Origin: Tardiphaga alba | Lineage (GTDB): Bacteria; Pseudomonadota; Alphaproteobacteria; Rhizobiales; Xanthobacteraceae | Assembly (NCBI RefSeq): GCF_018279705.1 | Contig: NZ_CP036498.1 | Coordinates: 5,163,001-5,227,000, forward strand | Reading direction: 5' to 3' | DNA length: 64,000 nt | In this document: positions 35,751 through 45,371 of the stretch, piece after piece | Layout: each line of letters starts with the position of its first letter | Position numbering within the stretch: the first letter of the stretch is position 1 | Made by a program: the position numbers and the translations under genes | Notes under the pieces: generated by a model | The model's input: the letters and a program-made list of their open reading frames with translations, nothing else | Database searches by the model: none | Told to the model about the DNA's origin: nothing

Positions 35751-37442
35751 ATGTCGAAGACCGTCGCCGATGATCTCGTCCATGTCCTCGAACAGATTGG
35801 GGTGCAGCAGATTTTTGGCCTGATCGCCGACTCGCTCAATCCGTTGGCGGACTCGGTCCGGCGCTCCAGGATCGAATGGGTGGGCGTGCGCCATGAGGAA
35901 GGCGCAGCCCTCGCCGCCGCCGGCCAGGCGAAGCTCACCGGCAAGCTCGGCGTCTGCGCGGGATCGACGGGCCCGGGCAGCACGCATCTCGTCGCCGGGC
36001 TCTATGAAGCCGCACGCGATCACGCGCCGGTGTTGGCGCTTTCCGGCGACATGGCGCGTGCCATGAAAGGCTCCGATTTCTTCCAGACCACCGAACCGGA
36101 CCTGCTGTTTCGCGACGTCGCGCTCTATACCCAGACCGTGACGACAGCGGCGCAGGCGCCGCGCGTGTTTCACGAGGCGATCGCCGCCGCCTATGCCGGG
36201 CCCGGCGTCGCGCATCTGACGCTGCCGATGGATGTGCTGTCGCTGAAATCCGATGTGCCGACATCGAGCATCGCGACACTGATCCCGCGTGGCGAGATCC
36301 TGCCGAATGAAGCCGCCATTGACGAGGCCGTGCGCCGGATCGATGAGGCCAAAAGCGTCGTCATCATGTGCGGCCATGGTGCGCTCGGCACCGCCGACCT
36401 GCTGCGCGCCCTCTCCGACAGGCTGAAAGCACCGCTGGTGCATTCGGTGCGCGGCAAGGAGATCATGGCATTCGACGACATCAGATGGATGGGCGGGCTC
36501 GGCATGATCGGCACCAAGCCGGTTTATGACGCCGTGCATGACTGCGACCTGCTGGTGATGGTCGGCACCGACTATCCCTATTCCAACTTCCTGCCGACCA
36601 AGGGCCATGTAATCCAGATCGACGAGCGCGCGCAGGCATTGGGCCGCCGCACACCGACCGCGCTCGGCGTGATCGGCTCGGCGCGACCGTCCCTCGCGAC
36701 CCTGCTCGGGCGCGTGCAGGCAAAGACCGATGGCAAGTTCTTCGAGAAGACCGTGCATGCGCGCAAGAAGTGGGACGAGATGCTGGACAAGCAGGCCGAT
36801 CCCGCCCGCAGCAAGGACAAGATCCATCCGCAGGCCGTTGCGCGCGTGACCAGCGATCTCGCCCGCGACGACGCGATCTTCGTGCTCGACACCGGCCTCA
36901 ACACGCTATGGTCGGCAAACTGGATCCGCCAGCGCGGCACCCAGCGCATCACCGGCTCGTTCAACAATGCGGCTGTCGGCACCGCGGTCGGCCAGGGCAA
37001 CGGCATCCAGATTCTGGATCGCAGCAAGCAGGTGATCGTGCTCACCGGCGACGGCGGCTTCAACATGCTGATGGGCGAATTCATGACCGCCGTTCAGCAC
37101 AAGCTACCGCTCAAGGTCATCGTCTATAACAACTCCGCGCTCGGCCTGATCACGCTGGAAGCCGAGAGCGTCGGCCTTGCACCGTTCCGCGAGGCGATCG
37201 AATTTCCGAATCCGGATTTCGCCGCACTTGCGCGCGCCTGTGGCGCTCAGGGCTTTACGGCGAAGCAGCCGGGCGACCTGAAGAAAGCGATCGCCGATGC
37301 GCTGGCCTGCGATGGGCCAGCCATCGTCGATTGCGTGGTGGCGGCCGACGAGATCCCGAACCTGCCGCATGTCGATGCCAGCATGATCGGCAATTATGCG
37401 CTGGCAAAGATCAAGGAAGCCGTGATGTCGGTGACTGGCTGA
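35751..37442 (+). CDS. poxB: Pyruvate oxidase / PoxB-type ThDP enzyme
   Basis: 563 residues, close to the 572 of E. coli PoxB. The cofactor-activating Glu is E50 in VRHEEGAALAAAGQAKLTG. The middle FAD-type domain is followed by the ThDP-binding motif GDGGFNMLMGEF, which closes with NNSALG. PoxB oxidises pyruvate to acetate and CO2, passing electrons to ubiquinone at the membrane. Acetolactate synthase is less likely because of the PoxB-like GSTGPGSTHLVAGLYEA segment. The ATG at 35751 follows CGGAG. A G+C-rich hairpin lies at 37495-37520 after the stop. Upstream bases 35508-35750 show no gene. Confidence 0.85.
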   Translation: MSKTVADDLVHVLEQIGVQQIFGLIADSLNPLADSVRRSRIEWVGVRHEEGAALAAAGQAKLTGKLGVCAGSTGPGSTHLVAGLYEAARDHAPVLALSGDMARAMKGSDFFQTTEPDLLFRDVALYTQTVTTAAQAPRVFHEAIAAAYAGPGVAHLTLPMDVLSLKSDVPTSSIATLIPRGEILPNEAAIDEAVRRIDEAKSVVIMCGHGALGTADLLRALSDRLKAPLVHSVRGKEIMAFDDIRWMGGLGMIGTKPVYDAVHDCDLLVMVGTDYPYSNFLPTKGHVIQIDERAQALGRRTPTALGVIGSARPSLATLLGRVQAKTDGKFFEKTVHARKKWDEMLDKQADPARSKDKIHPQAVARVTSDLARDDAIFVLDTGLNTLWSANWIRQRGTQRITGSFNNAAVGTAVGQGNGIQILDRSKQVIVLTGDGGFNMLMGEFMTAVQHKLPLKVIVYNNSALGLITLEAESVGLAPFREAIEFPNPDFAALARACGAQGFTAKQPGDLKKAIADALACDGPAIVDCVVAADEIPNLPHVDASMIGNYALAKIKEAVMSVTG

Positions 37443-37494
37443 TACGCCGCGCAAATACCGCTTGCGCATTCCTCCCGATCGTCAATCATGACAG

Positions 37495-37520
37495 CCGGCG
37501 GCCCCTTACGGGGGCGCCGG
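37495..37520 (+). terminator. Hairpin between poxB and the monooxygenase gene
   Basis: Arms ccggcggcccc and gggggcgccgg with a short ttac loop, 52 bp past the poxB stop. No T tract follows, so termination is doubtful; it could also stabilise the 3' end. Confidence 0.35.
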
Positions 37521-37570
37521 ACAAGAGCATCCGCGCGCAGACAGCGGAGCCAGAAAAAGATCGGGAGCCC

Positions 37571-39079
37571 ATGAACGTCCAGGGAAACATCGCCACGAAT
37601 CCATCCGCGGCGCAGCAAGCCGAACATTTCGATGTCATCGTGGTCGGCGCCGGCATCTCCGGCATCGGCGCCGCCTATCATCTCACCACGCAGAGCCCGG
37701 ACAAGCGCTTCGCCATTCTCGAAATGAAAGATGGGTTCGGCGGCACCTGGCATACGCATCGCTATCCCGGCATCCGCTCCGACAGCGATCTCCACACTTT
37801 CGGCTATCGCTTCAAGCCGTGGACCTCGGCGCCGATCGCCACGGCTGCCGAGATTCTCAGTTACATGGGCGAGGTGATCGCCGAGAACGGGATCGACCAA
37901 CACATCCGCTATGGACACAAGATTCTCAGCGCCAATTGGTCCAATGACGACAAGCTCTGGACGCTGACCGTGACGCGTCTCGAGACCGGCGAGACACTGC
38001 CCTTCACCACGCGCTTTCTGTGGATGTGCCAGGGCTATTACAATCACGCCAAGGGCTATACGCCCGACTGGCCGGGACTGGACCGCTTCAAGGGCACGGT
38101 GGTGCATCCGCAGACCTGGCCCGACGATCTCGATCTGTCCGGCAAGCGCGTCACGGTGATCGGCTCAGGCGCGACGGCGGCGACTGTGGTGCCGGCGATC
38201 GCGGACAAATGCGCAGGGGTCACCATGCTGCAGCGCTCACCGACCTTCTTCATCACCGGCCGCAATGCCAATGCGCTGGCCGAGACGCTGCGCGAACTCG
38301 ACATCGACGAAACCTGGATTCACGAAATCGTCCGCCGCAAGATCCTGTTCGATCAGGAGGCCTTCACCAAGCGCACCATCAGCGAGCCGGACGTGGTGCG
38401 CGATGAATTGCTCAAAGGGGTGCGGGCCTATCTCGGCAAGGACTACGACATCGCCACCCACTTCACGCCGCGCTACCGGCCATGGCGCCAGCGTATCGCC
38501 TTCATCCCCGACGGCGACCTGTTCCAGAGCGTGCGCGCCGGCAAGGCGACGGTGGTCACCGACGAGATCGACCATTTCGACGAGACCGGCATCGTGCTGA
38601 AGTCGGGCAACCGCGTCGATTCCGATGTGGTCGTCACCGCCACCGGCTTCGATCTCAATGTGCTCGGCGATATCGCCTTCTCCATCGACGACAAGCCGCT
38701 CAATTTCGCCGACACCGTGACCTATCGCGGCATGATGTTCACGGGCGTGCCGAACATGGTGTGGATCTTCGGCTATTTCCGCGCCAGCTGGACGCTGCGC
38801 GTGGATATCGTGGCGGATTTCGTCTGCCGCCTGCTGCGGCATATGGACGAGAGGGGTGTAGCCACCGTCACGCCCGCGTTACGGCCCGAAGACGGCGACA
38901 TGCCGCTGCTGCCATGGATCGACGAGCAAGACTTCAACCCCGGCTACATCATGCGCGGGCTGCATCTGCTGCCGAAGCGCGGCGACAAACCGGAATGGCA
39001 GCACGACCAGAACTACTGGAACGACCGCGACGTGTTCCCGGCCATCGATCTCGACGATCCCGTGTTCCACTACGCATAA
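37571..39079 (+). CDS. Baeyer-Villiger-type flavin monooxygenase
   Basis: 502 residues. Two dinucleotide sites are visible: FAD at GAGISGIGA (26-34) and NADPH at VIGSGATAAT (196-205). The Baeyer-Villiger fingerprint F-x-G-x-x-x-H-x-x-x-W-P is present as FKGTVVHPQTWP at 173-184. Such enzymes insert oxygen next to a ketone to give esters or lactones. FGGTWHTHRYPG is typical of the type I group. Substrate is unknown; nearby hydrolase and secondary-alcohol dehydrogenase genes are too distant to count as a pathway. The ATG has a GGGAG site. Confidence 0.9.
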   Translation: MNVQGNIATNPSAAQQAEHFDVIVVGAGISGIGAAYHLTTQSPDKRFAILEMKDGFGGTWHTHRYPGIRSDSDLHTFGYRFKPWTSAPIATAAEILSYMGEVIAENGIDQHIRYGHKILSANWSNDDKLWTLTVTRLETGETLPFTTRFLWMCQGYYNHAKGYTPDWPGLDRFKGTVVHPQTWPDDLDLSGKRVTVIGSGATAATVVPAIADKCAGVTMLQRSPTFFITGRNANALAETLRELDIDETWIHEIVRRKILFDQEAFTKRTISEPDVVRDELLKGVRAYLGKDYDIATHFTPRYRPWRQRIAFIPDGDLFQSVRAGKATVVTDEIDHFDETGIVLKSGNRVDSDVVVTATGFDLNVLGDIAFSIDDKPLNFADTVTYRGMMFTGVPNMVWIFGYFRASWTLRVDIVADFVCRLLRHMDERGVATVTPALRPEDGDMPLLPWIDEQDFNPGYIMRGLHLLPKRGDKPEWQHDQNYWNDRDVFPAIDLDDPVFHYA

Positions 39080-39100
39080 CATACACAATGAACTATCAAT

Positions 39101-39185
39101 CGTCATGCGCGGGCTTGTCCCGCGTATCCACGCCTTGCGCACGCACAGAAAGACGTGGATGGCCGGGATAAACCCGGCCATGACG
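39101..39185. repeat. Family E palindromic repeat, copy 1
   Basis: cgtcatgcgcgggcttgtcccg at the left and cccggccatgacg at the right with inner arms atccacg / cgtggat. Copy 2 at 61298 is nearly identical. It lies between convergent genes. Confidence 0.85.
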
Positions 39186-39192
39186 GAAAAGG

Positions 39193-39735
39193 TTATTTCT
39201 TCACCGCACCATCGGGATGGGTCGGATCGACCCACAGCACCGTCTCCGGCTTCTCCACCGGCTCGATGTCGATATTGATCGCCACGGCTTCGCCGTCGCT
39301 GCGCACCAGCACACATTCCAGCACTTCATCGCGGCTGGCATTGATCTCCTGATGCGGCACGTAAGGCGGCACGAAGATGAAGTCGCCGGGACCGGCTTCC
39401 GCAGTGAACTGCAGCGCCTCGCCCCAGCGCATGCGGGCCTTGCCCTTCACCACATAGATCACGCTTTCGAGATGGCCGTGATGATGCGCGCCGGTCTTGG
39501 CATCCGGCTGGATCGAAACCGTGCCAGCCCACAATTTCTGCGCGCCGACGCGCGCGAAATTGATCGCAGCGGCGCGGTCCATGCCCTTGGTCGACGGCAC
39601 ATTGGTGTCGAGATTGTCGGCCGGGATGACGCGCACGCCGTCATGCTTCCAGCGATCGGCGTCATGTGCATGGTCATGGCTGTGATCATGTGCATGATCG
39701 TGCGGATGGGTGTGATCGTGACCGTGGCCAGACAT
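39193..39735 (-). CDS. Cupin-domain protein with His-rich N-terminus
   Basis: 180 residues. Residues 4-24 contain eleven His at every second position (HGHDHTHPHDHAHD and on), a likely metal-binding tail for Ni, Zn or Cu. The cupin core has metal ligands H84, H86, E90 (HHHGHLE) and H128 (YVPHQE), so the active site should hold one metal ion. Such tails occur in metallochaperones and sometimes mean self-loading of the metal. Substrate unknown; the catalytic set does not by itself separate a dioxygenase from an isomerase or sensor. I start at ATG 39735, since upstream residues are unrelated. Confidence 0.85.
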   Translation of the reverse strand: MSGHGHDHTHPHDHAHDHSHDHAHDADRWKHDGVRVIPADNLDTNVPSTKGMDRAAAINFARVGAQKLWAGTVSIQPDAKTGAHHHGHLESVIYVVKGKARMRWGEALQFTAEAGPGDFIFVPPYVPHQEINASRDEVLECVLVRSDGEAVAINIDIEPVEKPETVLWVDPTHPDGAVKK

Positions 39736-39914
39736 AGGCGGCACCTTCTTAAACACCGTGACAGCAATGCGGCACGGCGTGTGCGACATCACGATCCCGA
39801 ATTTCAGGAACATTCAATCAAGCTGGCGATTGTCCCGGCGAAGCTCAACCGGGCGATGACAATACGAGAATAATTCTCGCATCCACCTTCGCCTAACATC
39901 GACAGGAGTATCCC

Positions 39915-40130
39915 ATGGGTGCCACCGCAGACAAGATCAAGGGTACGGCCAACGAAGCCATCGGCAAGGCCAAGCAAGGCATTGGCGAGGCCGTCGGCTC
40001 CGAGAAGCTGCAGGGCGAAGGCCTGATCCAGGAAGGCAAGGGCCACGCGCAAAAGGCCGTTGGCGATGCCAAGCAGGCCGCCAAGGACGCCGCCGACAAG
40101 GCGTCGGATTTTGCGAGCCGCAAACTCTAA
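39915..40130 (+). CDS. CsbD family stress protein
   Basis: 71 residues, small hydrophilic Lys/Ala/Gly protein that starts [20 protein letters not shown], the CsbD signature (IKGxxxExxGK), and ends in a second Ala/Lys helix. CsbD proteins are induced by general stress in many bacteria; molecular role is unknown. An AGGAG site precedes the ATG. A terminator follows at 40187. Confidence 0.92.
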   Translation: MGATADKIKGTANEAIGKAKQGIGEAVGSEKLQGEGLIQEGKGHAQKAVGDAKQAAKDAADKASDFASRKL

Positions 40131-40186
40131 GTCGCGTTTTGCAAGCGTGGTCTGACTCCCGCGCCTGCCGCAGGTGACGCTGCATC

Positions 40187-40210
40187 AGCCGGTCCTTCGG
40201 GCCGGCTTTC
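40187..40210 (+). terminator. Terminator after csbD-like gene
   Basis: Stem agccggtcc / gggccggct with a ttcg tetraloop followed by TTTC. The short T tract makes it a moderate intrinsic terminator, about 57 bp after the stop codon. Confidence 0.7.
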
Positions 40211-40282
40211 GTGCGTCGGAAGATTGGCATACCGGTACCGCCAAGGGTTTCGCCCCGGCGCGCGCTTTGCTACATCCCCGGC

Positions 40283-41077
40283 ATGTACAAAGTTGCCGCC
40301 CTCTATCAATTCGCCGCCTTGCCTGACTTCCGTCAATTGCAGGCGCCCCTCCGTGCCCTGTGCGATCAGCTGGGCATCAAGGGCAGCCTGTTGCTGGCCG
40401 ACGAAGGCATCAACGGCACCATCGCCGGCAAGGATGCCGAGATCGATGCGCTGGTGCGCGAGCTGGAAAGCGGCGCGCTGTTCGGCGGCCGGCTGAACAA
40501 TCTCGAACTGAAATATTCCCGCGCCAGCATGATGCCGTTCCTGCACATGAAGGTGCGGCTGAAGAAGGAGATCGTCACCCTCGGCGATCCCCTGACCGAT
40601 CCGAACAAACTGGTCGGCACCTATGTGAACGCCGCCGACTGGAACGCGCTGATCGCCGCCGAAGACACGCTGGTGCTCGACACCCGCAACGCTTTCGAGG
40701 TGGCGATGGGAACATTCGAAGGCGCGGTGGATCCGCAGATCGCCTCGTTCGGCCAGTTCAAGGATTTCGTGGCGCGCACGCTCGATCCGGCCAAGCACAA
40801 GAAGATCGCCATGTTCTGCACCGGCGGCATCCGCTGCGAGAAGGCGAGCTCCTACATGCTCGCCCATGGCTTTGCCGAGGTCTATCACCTCAAGGGTGGC
40901 ATCCTGCAATATCTCGAGGACATTCCGGCAAGCGACAGCCTGTGGCGCGGCGACTGTTTCGTGTTCGACCAGCGCGTCGCGCTCGGCCATGGGCTGGTGG
41001 AAAGCCAGTCGATCCGGCCGGACCTGCCGATCAATTCGGAAGACTTTGCCCTGACGCGCGAGGCCGCAGATGAGTGA
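40283..41077 (+). CDS. trhO: tRNA uridine(34) hydroxylase (rhodanese family)
   Basis: 264 residues. An N-terminal acylphosphatase-like domain (YKVAALYQFAALPDF, then GSLLLADEGINGTIAG) precedes a rhodanese domain whose active loop is CTGGIRCEKASSYM. This is the layout of TrhO/YceA, which forms 5-hydroxyuridine at position 34 of tRNAs. The protein is slightly shorter than E. coli TrhO. Start ATG 40283 fits the family N-terminus. The last eight bases overlap the slyX-like gene, so translation is probably coupled. Confidence 0.9.
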   Translation: MYKVAALYQFAALPDFRQLQAPLRALCDQLGIKGSLLLADEGINGTIAGKDAEIDALVRELESGALFGGRLNNLELKYSRASMMPFLHMKVRLKKEIVTLGDPLTDPNKLVGTYVNAADWNALIAAEDTLVLDTRNAFEVAMGTFEGAVDPQIASFGQFKDFVARTLDPAKHKKIAMFCTGGIRCEKASSYMLAHGFAEVYHLKGGILQYLEDIPASDSLWRGDCFVFDQRVALGHGLVESQSIRPDLPINSEDFALTREAADE

Positions 41078-41291
41078 GATCGAGACGCTGCGCGAACGCA
41101 TCGACACGATGGAAATGCGGATCGCCTATCAGGACGACACGATCGAGACGCTGAATGCGACCATCACGGCGCAGTGGAAGCAGATCGACATGCTGACCCG
41201 CCAGATGGCCGCACTCGGCGAGCGGCTGGCCGAAGCCGAGACGGCGGTGGGCAGCGGCGCGCCTGGGAATGAACGGCCGCCGCATTATTGA
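41070..41291 (+). CDS. slyX: SlyX family coiled-coil protein
   Basis: 73 residues; one continuous amphipathic helix (LRERIDTMEMRIAYQDDTIE, then TLNATI) with a PxxY-type end (ERPPHY), the classical SlyX ending. Function is unknown in all species. It overlaps trhO by eight bases. Confidence 0.88.
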   Translation: MSEIETLRERIDTMEMRIAYQDDTIETLNATITAQWKQIDMLTRQMAALGERLAEAETAVGSGAPGNERPPHY

Positions 41292-41300
41292 GGGGACTTT

Positions 41301-41469
41301 TCCCTCCCCCTTGTGGGGAGGGTGGCCGGCCCTTTTGGGCCGGTCGGGTGGGGGTGCGCCACGTGACGTCAAAGTTTGTGGAAACACCCCACCCGTCTCA
41401 AAGCTCGCTGAACGCTCGCTTCGATCCACCCTCCCCGCTGCGCGGCTTCGCCGCTTGAGGGAGGGAGAA
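41301..41469. repeat. Family A palindromic repeat, copy 5
   Basis: tccctccccc...gtggggagggtgg outer block, gccacgtgacgtc centre, and cggcttcgccgcttgagggaggga end. It fills the space between the slyX stop and the convergent acyl-CoA synthetase remnant. Confidence 0.8.
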
Positions 41470-41476
41470 GAAAGAT

Positions 41477-43014
41477 CTACGCCGACAAATCCCCGCTCAG
41501 CCTGCGATCCCTCAACTCCCGCTTCAGCACCTTGCCGATGGCGCTGCGCGGCAGGACGTCCACCATCACGACATCATTGAGCCGCTGGAACTTGCCGAGC
41601 CGCTCATTGGCCCAGCTCTTCAGCTCTCCCGCATCTGCAGACGCAGCCGGCCGCAGCACGACAAACGCTGCCGGCGTTTCGCCCCACTCTTCCGACGGCA
41701 TCGCCACCACCGCCGCTTCCAGCACGGCATCGTGCTGCACCAGCACCGCTTCCAGGTCGCTGGGATAGATGTTGAAGCCGCCGGAAATCACCATGTCCTT
41801 CTTGCGGTCCATCAGCGTCAGAAAGCCGTCCTCGTCGAAGCGACCGACATCGCCGGTGCGCACATAGAGCTTGCCCGACGCATCGCGCCAGAATGTCTCG
41901 GCGGTCTTGCCGGGCTGGTTGAGATAGCCCTGCATGATGGTCGGCGAGTGGCCGACGACTTCGCCGATCTCGCCTTGCGCGACGAAATTGCCGTCCTCGT
42001 CGATCAGGCGAATATCGTGATCCGGCGCCGGCTGGCCGACCGTGTGCAGCTTGGTCGGATGCTCATGCGCCAGCAGCACACATGTGCCGCCGCCTTCGGT
42101 CATGCCGTAATATTCGGTCAAGCCGCCCGGCCAGCGCTTCAGCACATCGGCCTTCAACGCCGCACCGAACGGCGCCGAGGTCGAGAATTTCATGACGAAG
42201 GATGTGAGATCGAAACTGTCGAAATCCTCCACCGCCATGATGCGGCGATACTGCACCGGCACCAGCATCGCATGCGTCACGCGGTGCTGCGCGCTGAGTG
42301 CGAGGAAACCGCGTGCGTCAAACTTCTTCATCAGTACCAGCGTGCCGCCGCCGGCAAAGGTCGGATTGAAGCACACCAGCGTCGTGTTGGAATAAAGCGG
42401 CGTGGACAGCAGCGTGACCGCATCCGGCCCGTAGCCGAGCGGATCGAGCTGGCATATTGCCGCCAGCGCATGTGATGCGTGTGCACGATGCCTTTCGGCG
42501 TGCCCGTGGTGCCCGATGAATAGATGATGTTGAACACCCATTGGGGATCGATGGTCACCGGCGTGGGCATGCTGCCTTCCGGCGCCAGCCAGTCCTTGAA
42601 CGCCATCCCGGCCTTGCCGCCATCGAGCGCCACGCGCGGCAAAGCGGGATCGATATCCGCGCTCGCAAAACTCTCCGCGGTGGTGTTGTCCATGAACAGG
42701 ATCTTTGCGGCGGCATCCTTCACCATCGCAGCGAAATCGGCGGGCGTTGACGACGGCGCCAATGGCGCGACGGCAATCCCCGCCCGCAGCGCGCCCAGGA
42801 AGGTCGCGGCATATTCGATGGAGGACAGCGCGCAGATCGAGATCGTGTCCTGCGGCTTCAGCCCGCTGGCCTGCAGCGACGCCGCGATGCGGTCGATCAG
42901 CGCGTCGAAATCCGCATAGGCCACGGCGCGGTCGGGATCGATCACGGCGATCTTCTGCGGCAGCCGCCGGGCGGTGTCGCGGACCAGCGCATCGAGCGCA
43001 GTGAATTCGGGCAT
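41477..43014 (-). pseudogene. Acyl-CoA synthetase (AMP-binding) with a one-base frameshift
   Basis: The frame from ATG 43014 gives a good AMP-ligase N-terminus (MPEFTALDALVRDTARRL) with the P-loop SSGTTGTPKG, then loses sense after HTHHMRWRQYA. A second frame resumes with QLDPLGYGPDAVTLLSTPLY and carries the rest: YGMTEGGG, YVRTGDVGRFDEDGF, the SGGFNIYPSDLEAVL loop and the catalytic-Lys region PRSAIGKVLKRELR. Joining them needs one inserted base near 42451-42453; a missing G (GCGCAG read as GCCAG) would give QYAQLDPL. The whole would be 512 residues, a fatty or aromatic acid:CoA ligase. It may be a real pseudogene or a sequencing error. A GAGGAAACC site precedes the ATG. Confidence 0.88.
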
Positions 43015-43182
43015 GGTTTCCTCGCTTTTTTGCTTTATTTAGCTCTTTGTCTTGTCCTGCGACGGGGGCTCGCAGGATGGCAAAGCGGGTGATCCCGCCT
43101 ATATTCACAGCACGTCGCCAGCACGTTTGCCTTGCCGACGGACGGGATCATATCCGATCGGACCTCCGCGAAAAGAGCCTTC

Positions 43183-45279
43183 ATGACAGACCAGACCTCC
43201 AAACCTTCCGCGCCGGTTGCGCCCGTGCATCCGCATTCTTTCACGGCCCATGGCATCACTGTGCGCGACCACTATGCCTGGCTGAAGGACGCCAAATGGC
43301 AGGAGGTGCTACGCGACCCCAGCGTATTGGAGCCGGAGATCCGCACCTATCTGGACGCGGAGAACGCCTATACCGAAAGCCTGCTCGGCGGCACGGCAGC
43401 GCTGCAGAAAAAGCTCGTGTCCGAGATGCGCGGCCGCATCAAGGAGGACGACTCCTCGGTCCCCTCCCCCGACGGCCCGTGGTCTTACCTGCGCAAATTC
43501 CGCGAGGGCGGGCAGCATGAACTGTTCGGCCGCATGCCGCGCGACGGCGGCGACGCGCAGATCATTCTCGATGGCGACGCGCTGGCCAAGGACCACGACT
43601 ATTTCAAATTCGGTGAAGCCCGGCATTCTCCCGACCACATGCTGGAAGCCTGGACGGCCGACATCAAGGGCTCCGAATATTTCACCATCCGCGTGCGCGA
43701 CTGGGCCACGGGCAACGACCTTGACGATATCGTCGAGGAGACTGATGGCGGCGTAGTGTGGACGCTTGATTCCAAAGCGTTCTTCTATGTGAAGCTCGAC
43801 GACAATCATCGCCCGATGCAGGTCTGGCTGCATCGCCTCGGCACCCAGCAGGCCGACGACAGGCTCGTCTTCGAGGAGCAGGATTCAGGCTGGTTCACGC
43901 ATATCCATGAAAGCGCCAGCGGGCGTTTCTGCGTGATTGCCGGCGGCGACCATGAGACCTCCGAGCAACAGCTCATCGATCTCGCCACGTCGGATGCACC
44001 GCCGCGCCTCGTCGCCAAACGCGAAGAGGGCGTGCAATATTCGCTCGCCGATCGCGGCGACGAGTTGTTCATCCTCACCAATGCCGATGACGCCATCGAC
44101 TTCAAGATCGTCACCGCGCCGATCGATGCGCCCGAGCGCGCCAACTGGACCGACCTGATCCCCTATCGCGAGGGCATCTATCTCATCGACATGGAGCTCT
44201 ATGCACATCACCTGATCCGGCTGGAGCGCGCCAATGCGCTGCCCTCCGTCGTGATCCGCGAGCTCGCCACCGGCGCCGAACATGCCATCGCCTTCGACGA
44301 AGGCGCCTATTCGCTCGATACGCTCGGCGGCTACGAATTCGACACGGTGAATCTGCGCTTCGCCTATTCGTCGATGACGACGCCGTCGGAAGTCTATGAC
44401 TACGACATGGTGACGCGCGAGCGCACCTTGCGGAAGCGGCAGGAGATTCCGTCCGGCCACAATCCCGCGGACTACGTCACCACGCGCATCATGGCGAAGG
44501 CGGAGGACGGCGCCGAGGTGCCGGTCTCGATCCTGCATCGCAAGGACTTCGTCCAGGACGGCAAGGCGCCGCTACTGCTTTATGGCTACGGCTCCTATGG
44601 CATGGCGATGCCGGCCTCGTTCTCGGCCAATCGCTTGTCGCTGGTCGATCGCGGCTTCGTCTATGCCATCGCGCATATTCGCGGCGGCGCCGACAAGGGC
44701 TGGGGCTGGTATCTCGACGGCAAGCGCGACAAGAAGACGAATTCGTTCGACGACTTCGCGGCCTCGGCGCGCGCGCTGATCGCGGCGAACTACACATCGG
44801 AGAAGAACATCGTCGGCCATGGCGGCAGCGCCGGCGGCATGCTGATGGGCGCCGTCGCCAACCGCTCCGGCGAGTTGTTCTCCGGCCTCGTCGCCGAAGT
44901 GCCGTTCGTCGATGTGCTCAACACCATGCTCGACGACACGCTGCCGCTGACGCCGCCGGAATGGCCGGAATGGGGCAATCCCATCGAGAGCGCCGCGGAC
45001 TTCGAGACCATCCTGTCCTATTCGCCCTATGACCAGGTGGCGGCCAAGGCCTATCCGAAAATTCTCGCGATGGGCGGCCTCACCGATCCCCGCGTGACCT
45101 ATTGGGAGCCGGCGAAATGGATCGCGCGCCTGCGCGCGACGATGACCGGAGGCGGCCCGGTGCTGTTGCGCACGAATATGGGCGCAGGCCACGGCGGCGC
45201 ATCCGGACGATTCAACCGGCTGGATGAAATCGCGATCGTCTATGCATTTGCGCTGTGGAGCGTGGGAATGGCGGTATAG
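43183..45279 (+). CDS. ptrB: Oligopeptidase B (S9 family)
   Basis: 698 residues, the usual length. The N-terminal beta-propeller is followed by the C-terminal hydrolase with S549 (GHGGSAGGMLMG), D635 (GGLTDPRVTYWEPAKW) and H670 (GAGHGGASGRF) as catalytic triad. Oligopeptidase B cleaves short peptides after Lys or Arg in the cytoplasm. Conserved YHAWLRD-type start is seen as DHYAWLKD. It is divergent from the acyl-CoA synthetase across 168 bp. The family C palindrome begins at the last base of its stop codon. Confidence 0.92.
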   Translation: MTDQTSKPSAPVAPVHPHSFTAHGITVRDHYAWLKDAKWQEVLRDPSVLEPEIRTYLDAENAYTESLLGGTAALQKKLVSEMRGRIKEDDSSVPSPDGPWSYLRKFREGGQHELFGRMPRDGGDAQIILDGDALAKDHDYFKFGEARHSPDHMLEAWTADIKGSEYFTIRVRDWATGNDLDDIVEETDGGVVWTLDSKAFFYVKLDDNHRPMQVWLHRLGTQQADDRLVFEEQDSGWFTHIHESASGRFCVIAGGDHETSEQQLIDLATSDAPPRLVAKREEGVQYSLADRGDELFILTNADDAIDFKIVTAPIDAPERANWTDLIPYREGIYLIDMELYAHHLIRLERANALPSVVIRELATGAEHAIAFDEGAYSLDTLGGYEFDTVNLRFAYSSMTTPSEVYDYDMVTRERTLRKRQEIPSGHNPADYVTTRIMAKAEDGAEVPVSILHRKDFVQDGKAPLLLYGYGSYGMAMPASFSANRLSLVDRGFVYAIAHIRGGADKGWGWYLDGKRDKKTNSFDDFAASARALIAANYTSEKNIVGHGGSAGGMLMGAVANRSGELFSGLVAEVPFVDVLNTMLDDTLPLTPPEWPEWGNPIESAADFETILSYSPYDQVAAKAYPKILAMGGLTDPRVTYWEPAKWIARLRATMTGGGPVLLRTNMGAGHGGASGRFNRLDEIAIVYAFALWSVGMAV

Positions 45280-45367
45280 TAGCCTGCATGGAGCGAAGCG
45301 CAATGCAGGGACCGGCGAAGAGCTGAAACGCCGGTCCCCGGATTGCGCTTCGCTCCATCCGGGCTAC
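45279..45367. repeat. Family C palindromic repeat, copy 3
   Basis: gtagcctgcatggagcgaagcg at the left pairs with cgcttcgctccatccgggctac at the right, central ccggtccccgga as in copies 1 and 2. It shares its first base with the stop codon of oligopeptidase B and ends 5 bp from the hemC stop. Confidence 0.85.
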
Positions 45368-45371
45368 GCCG

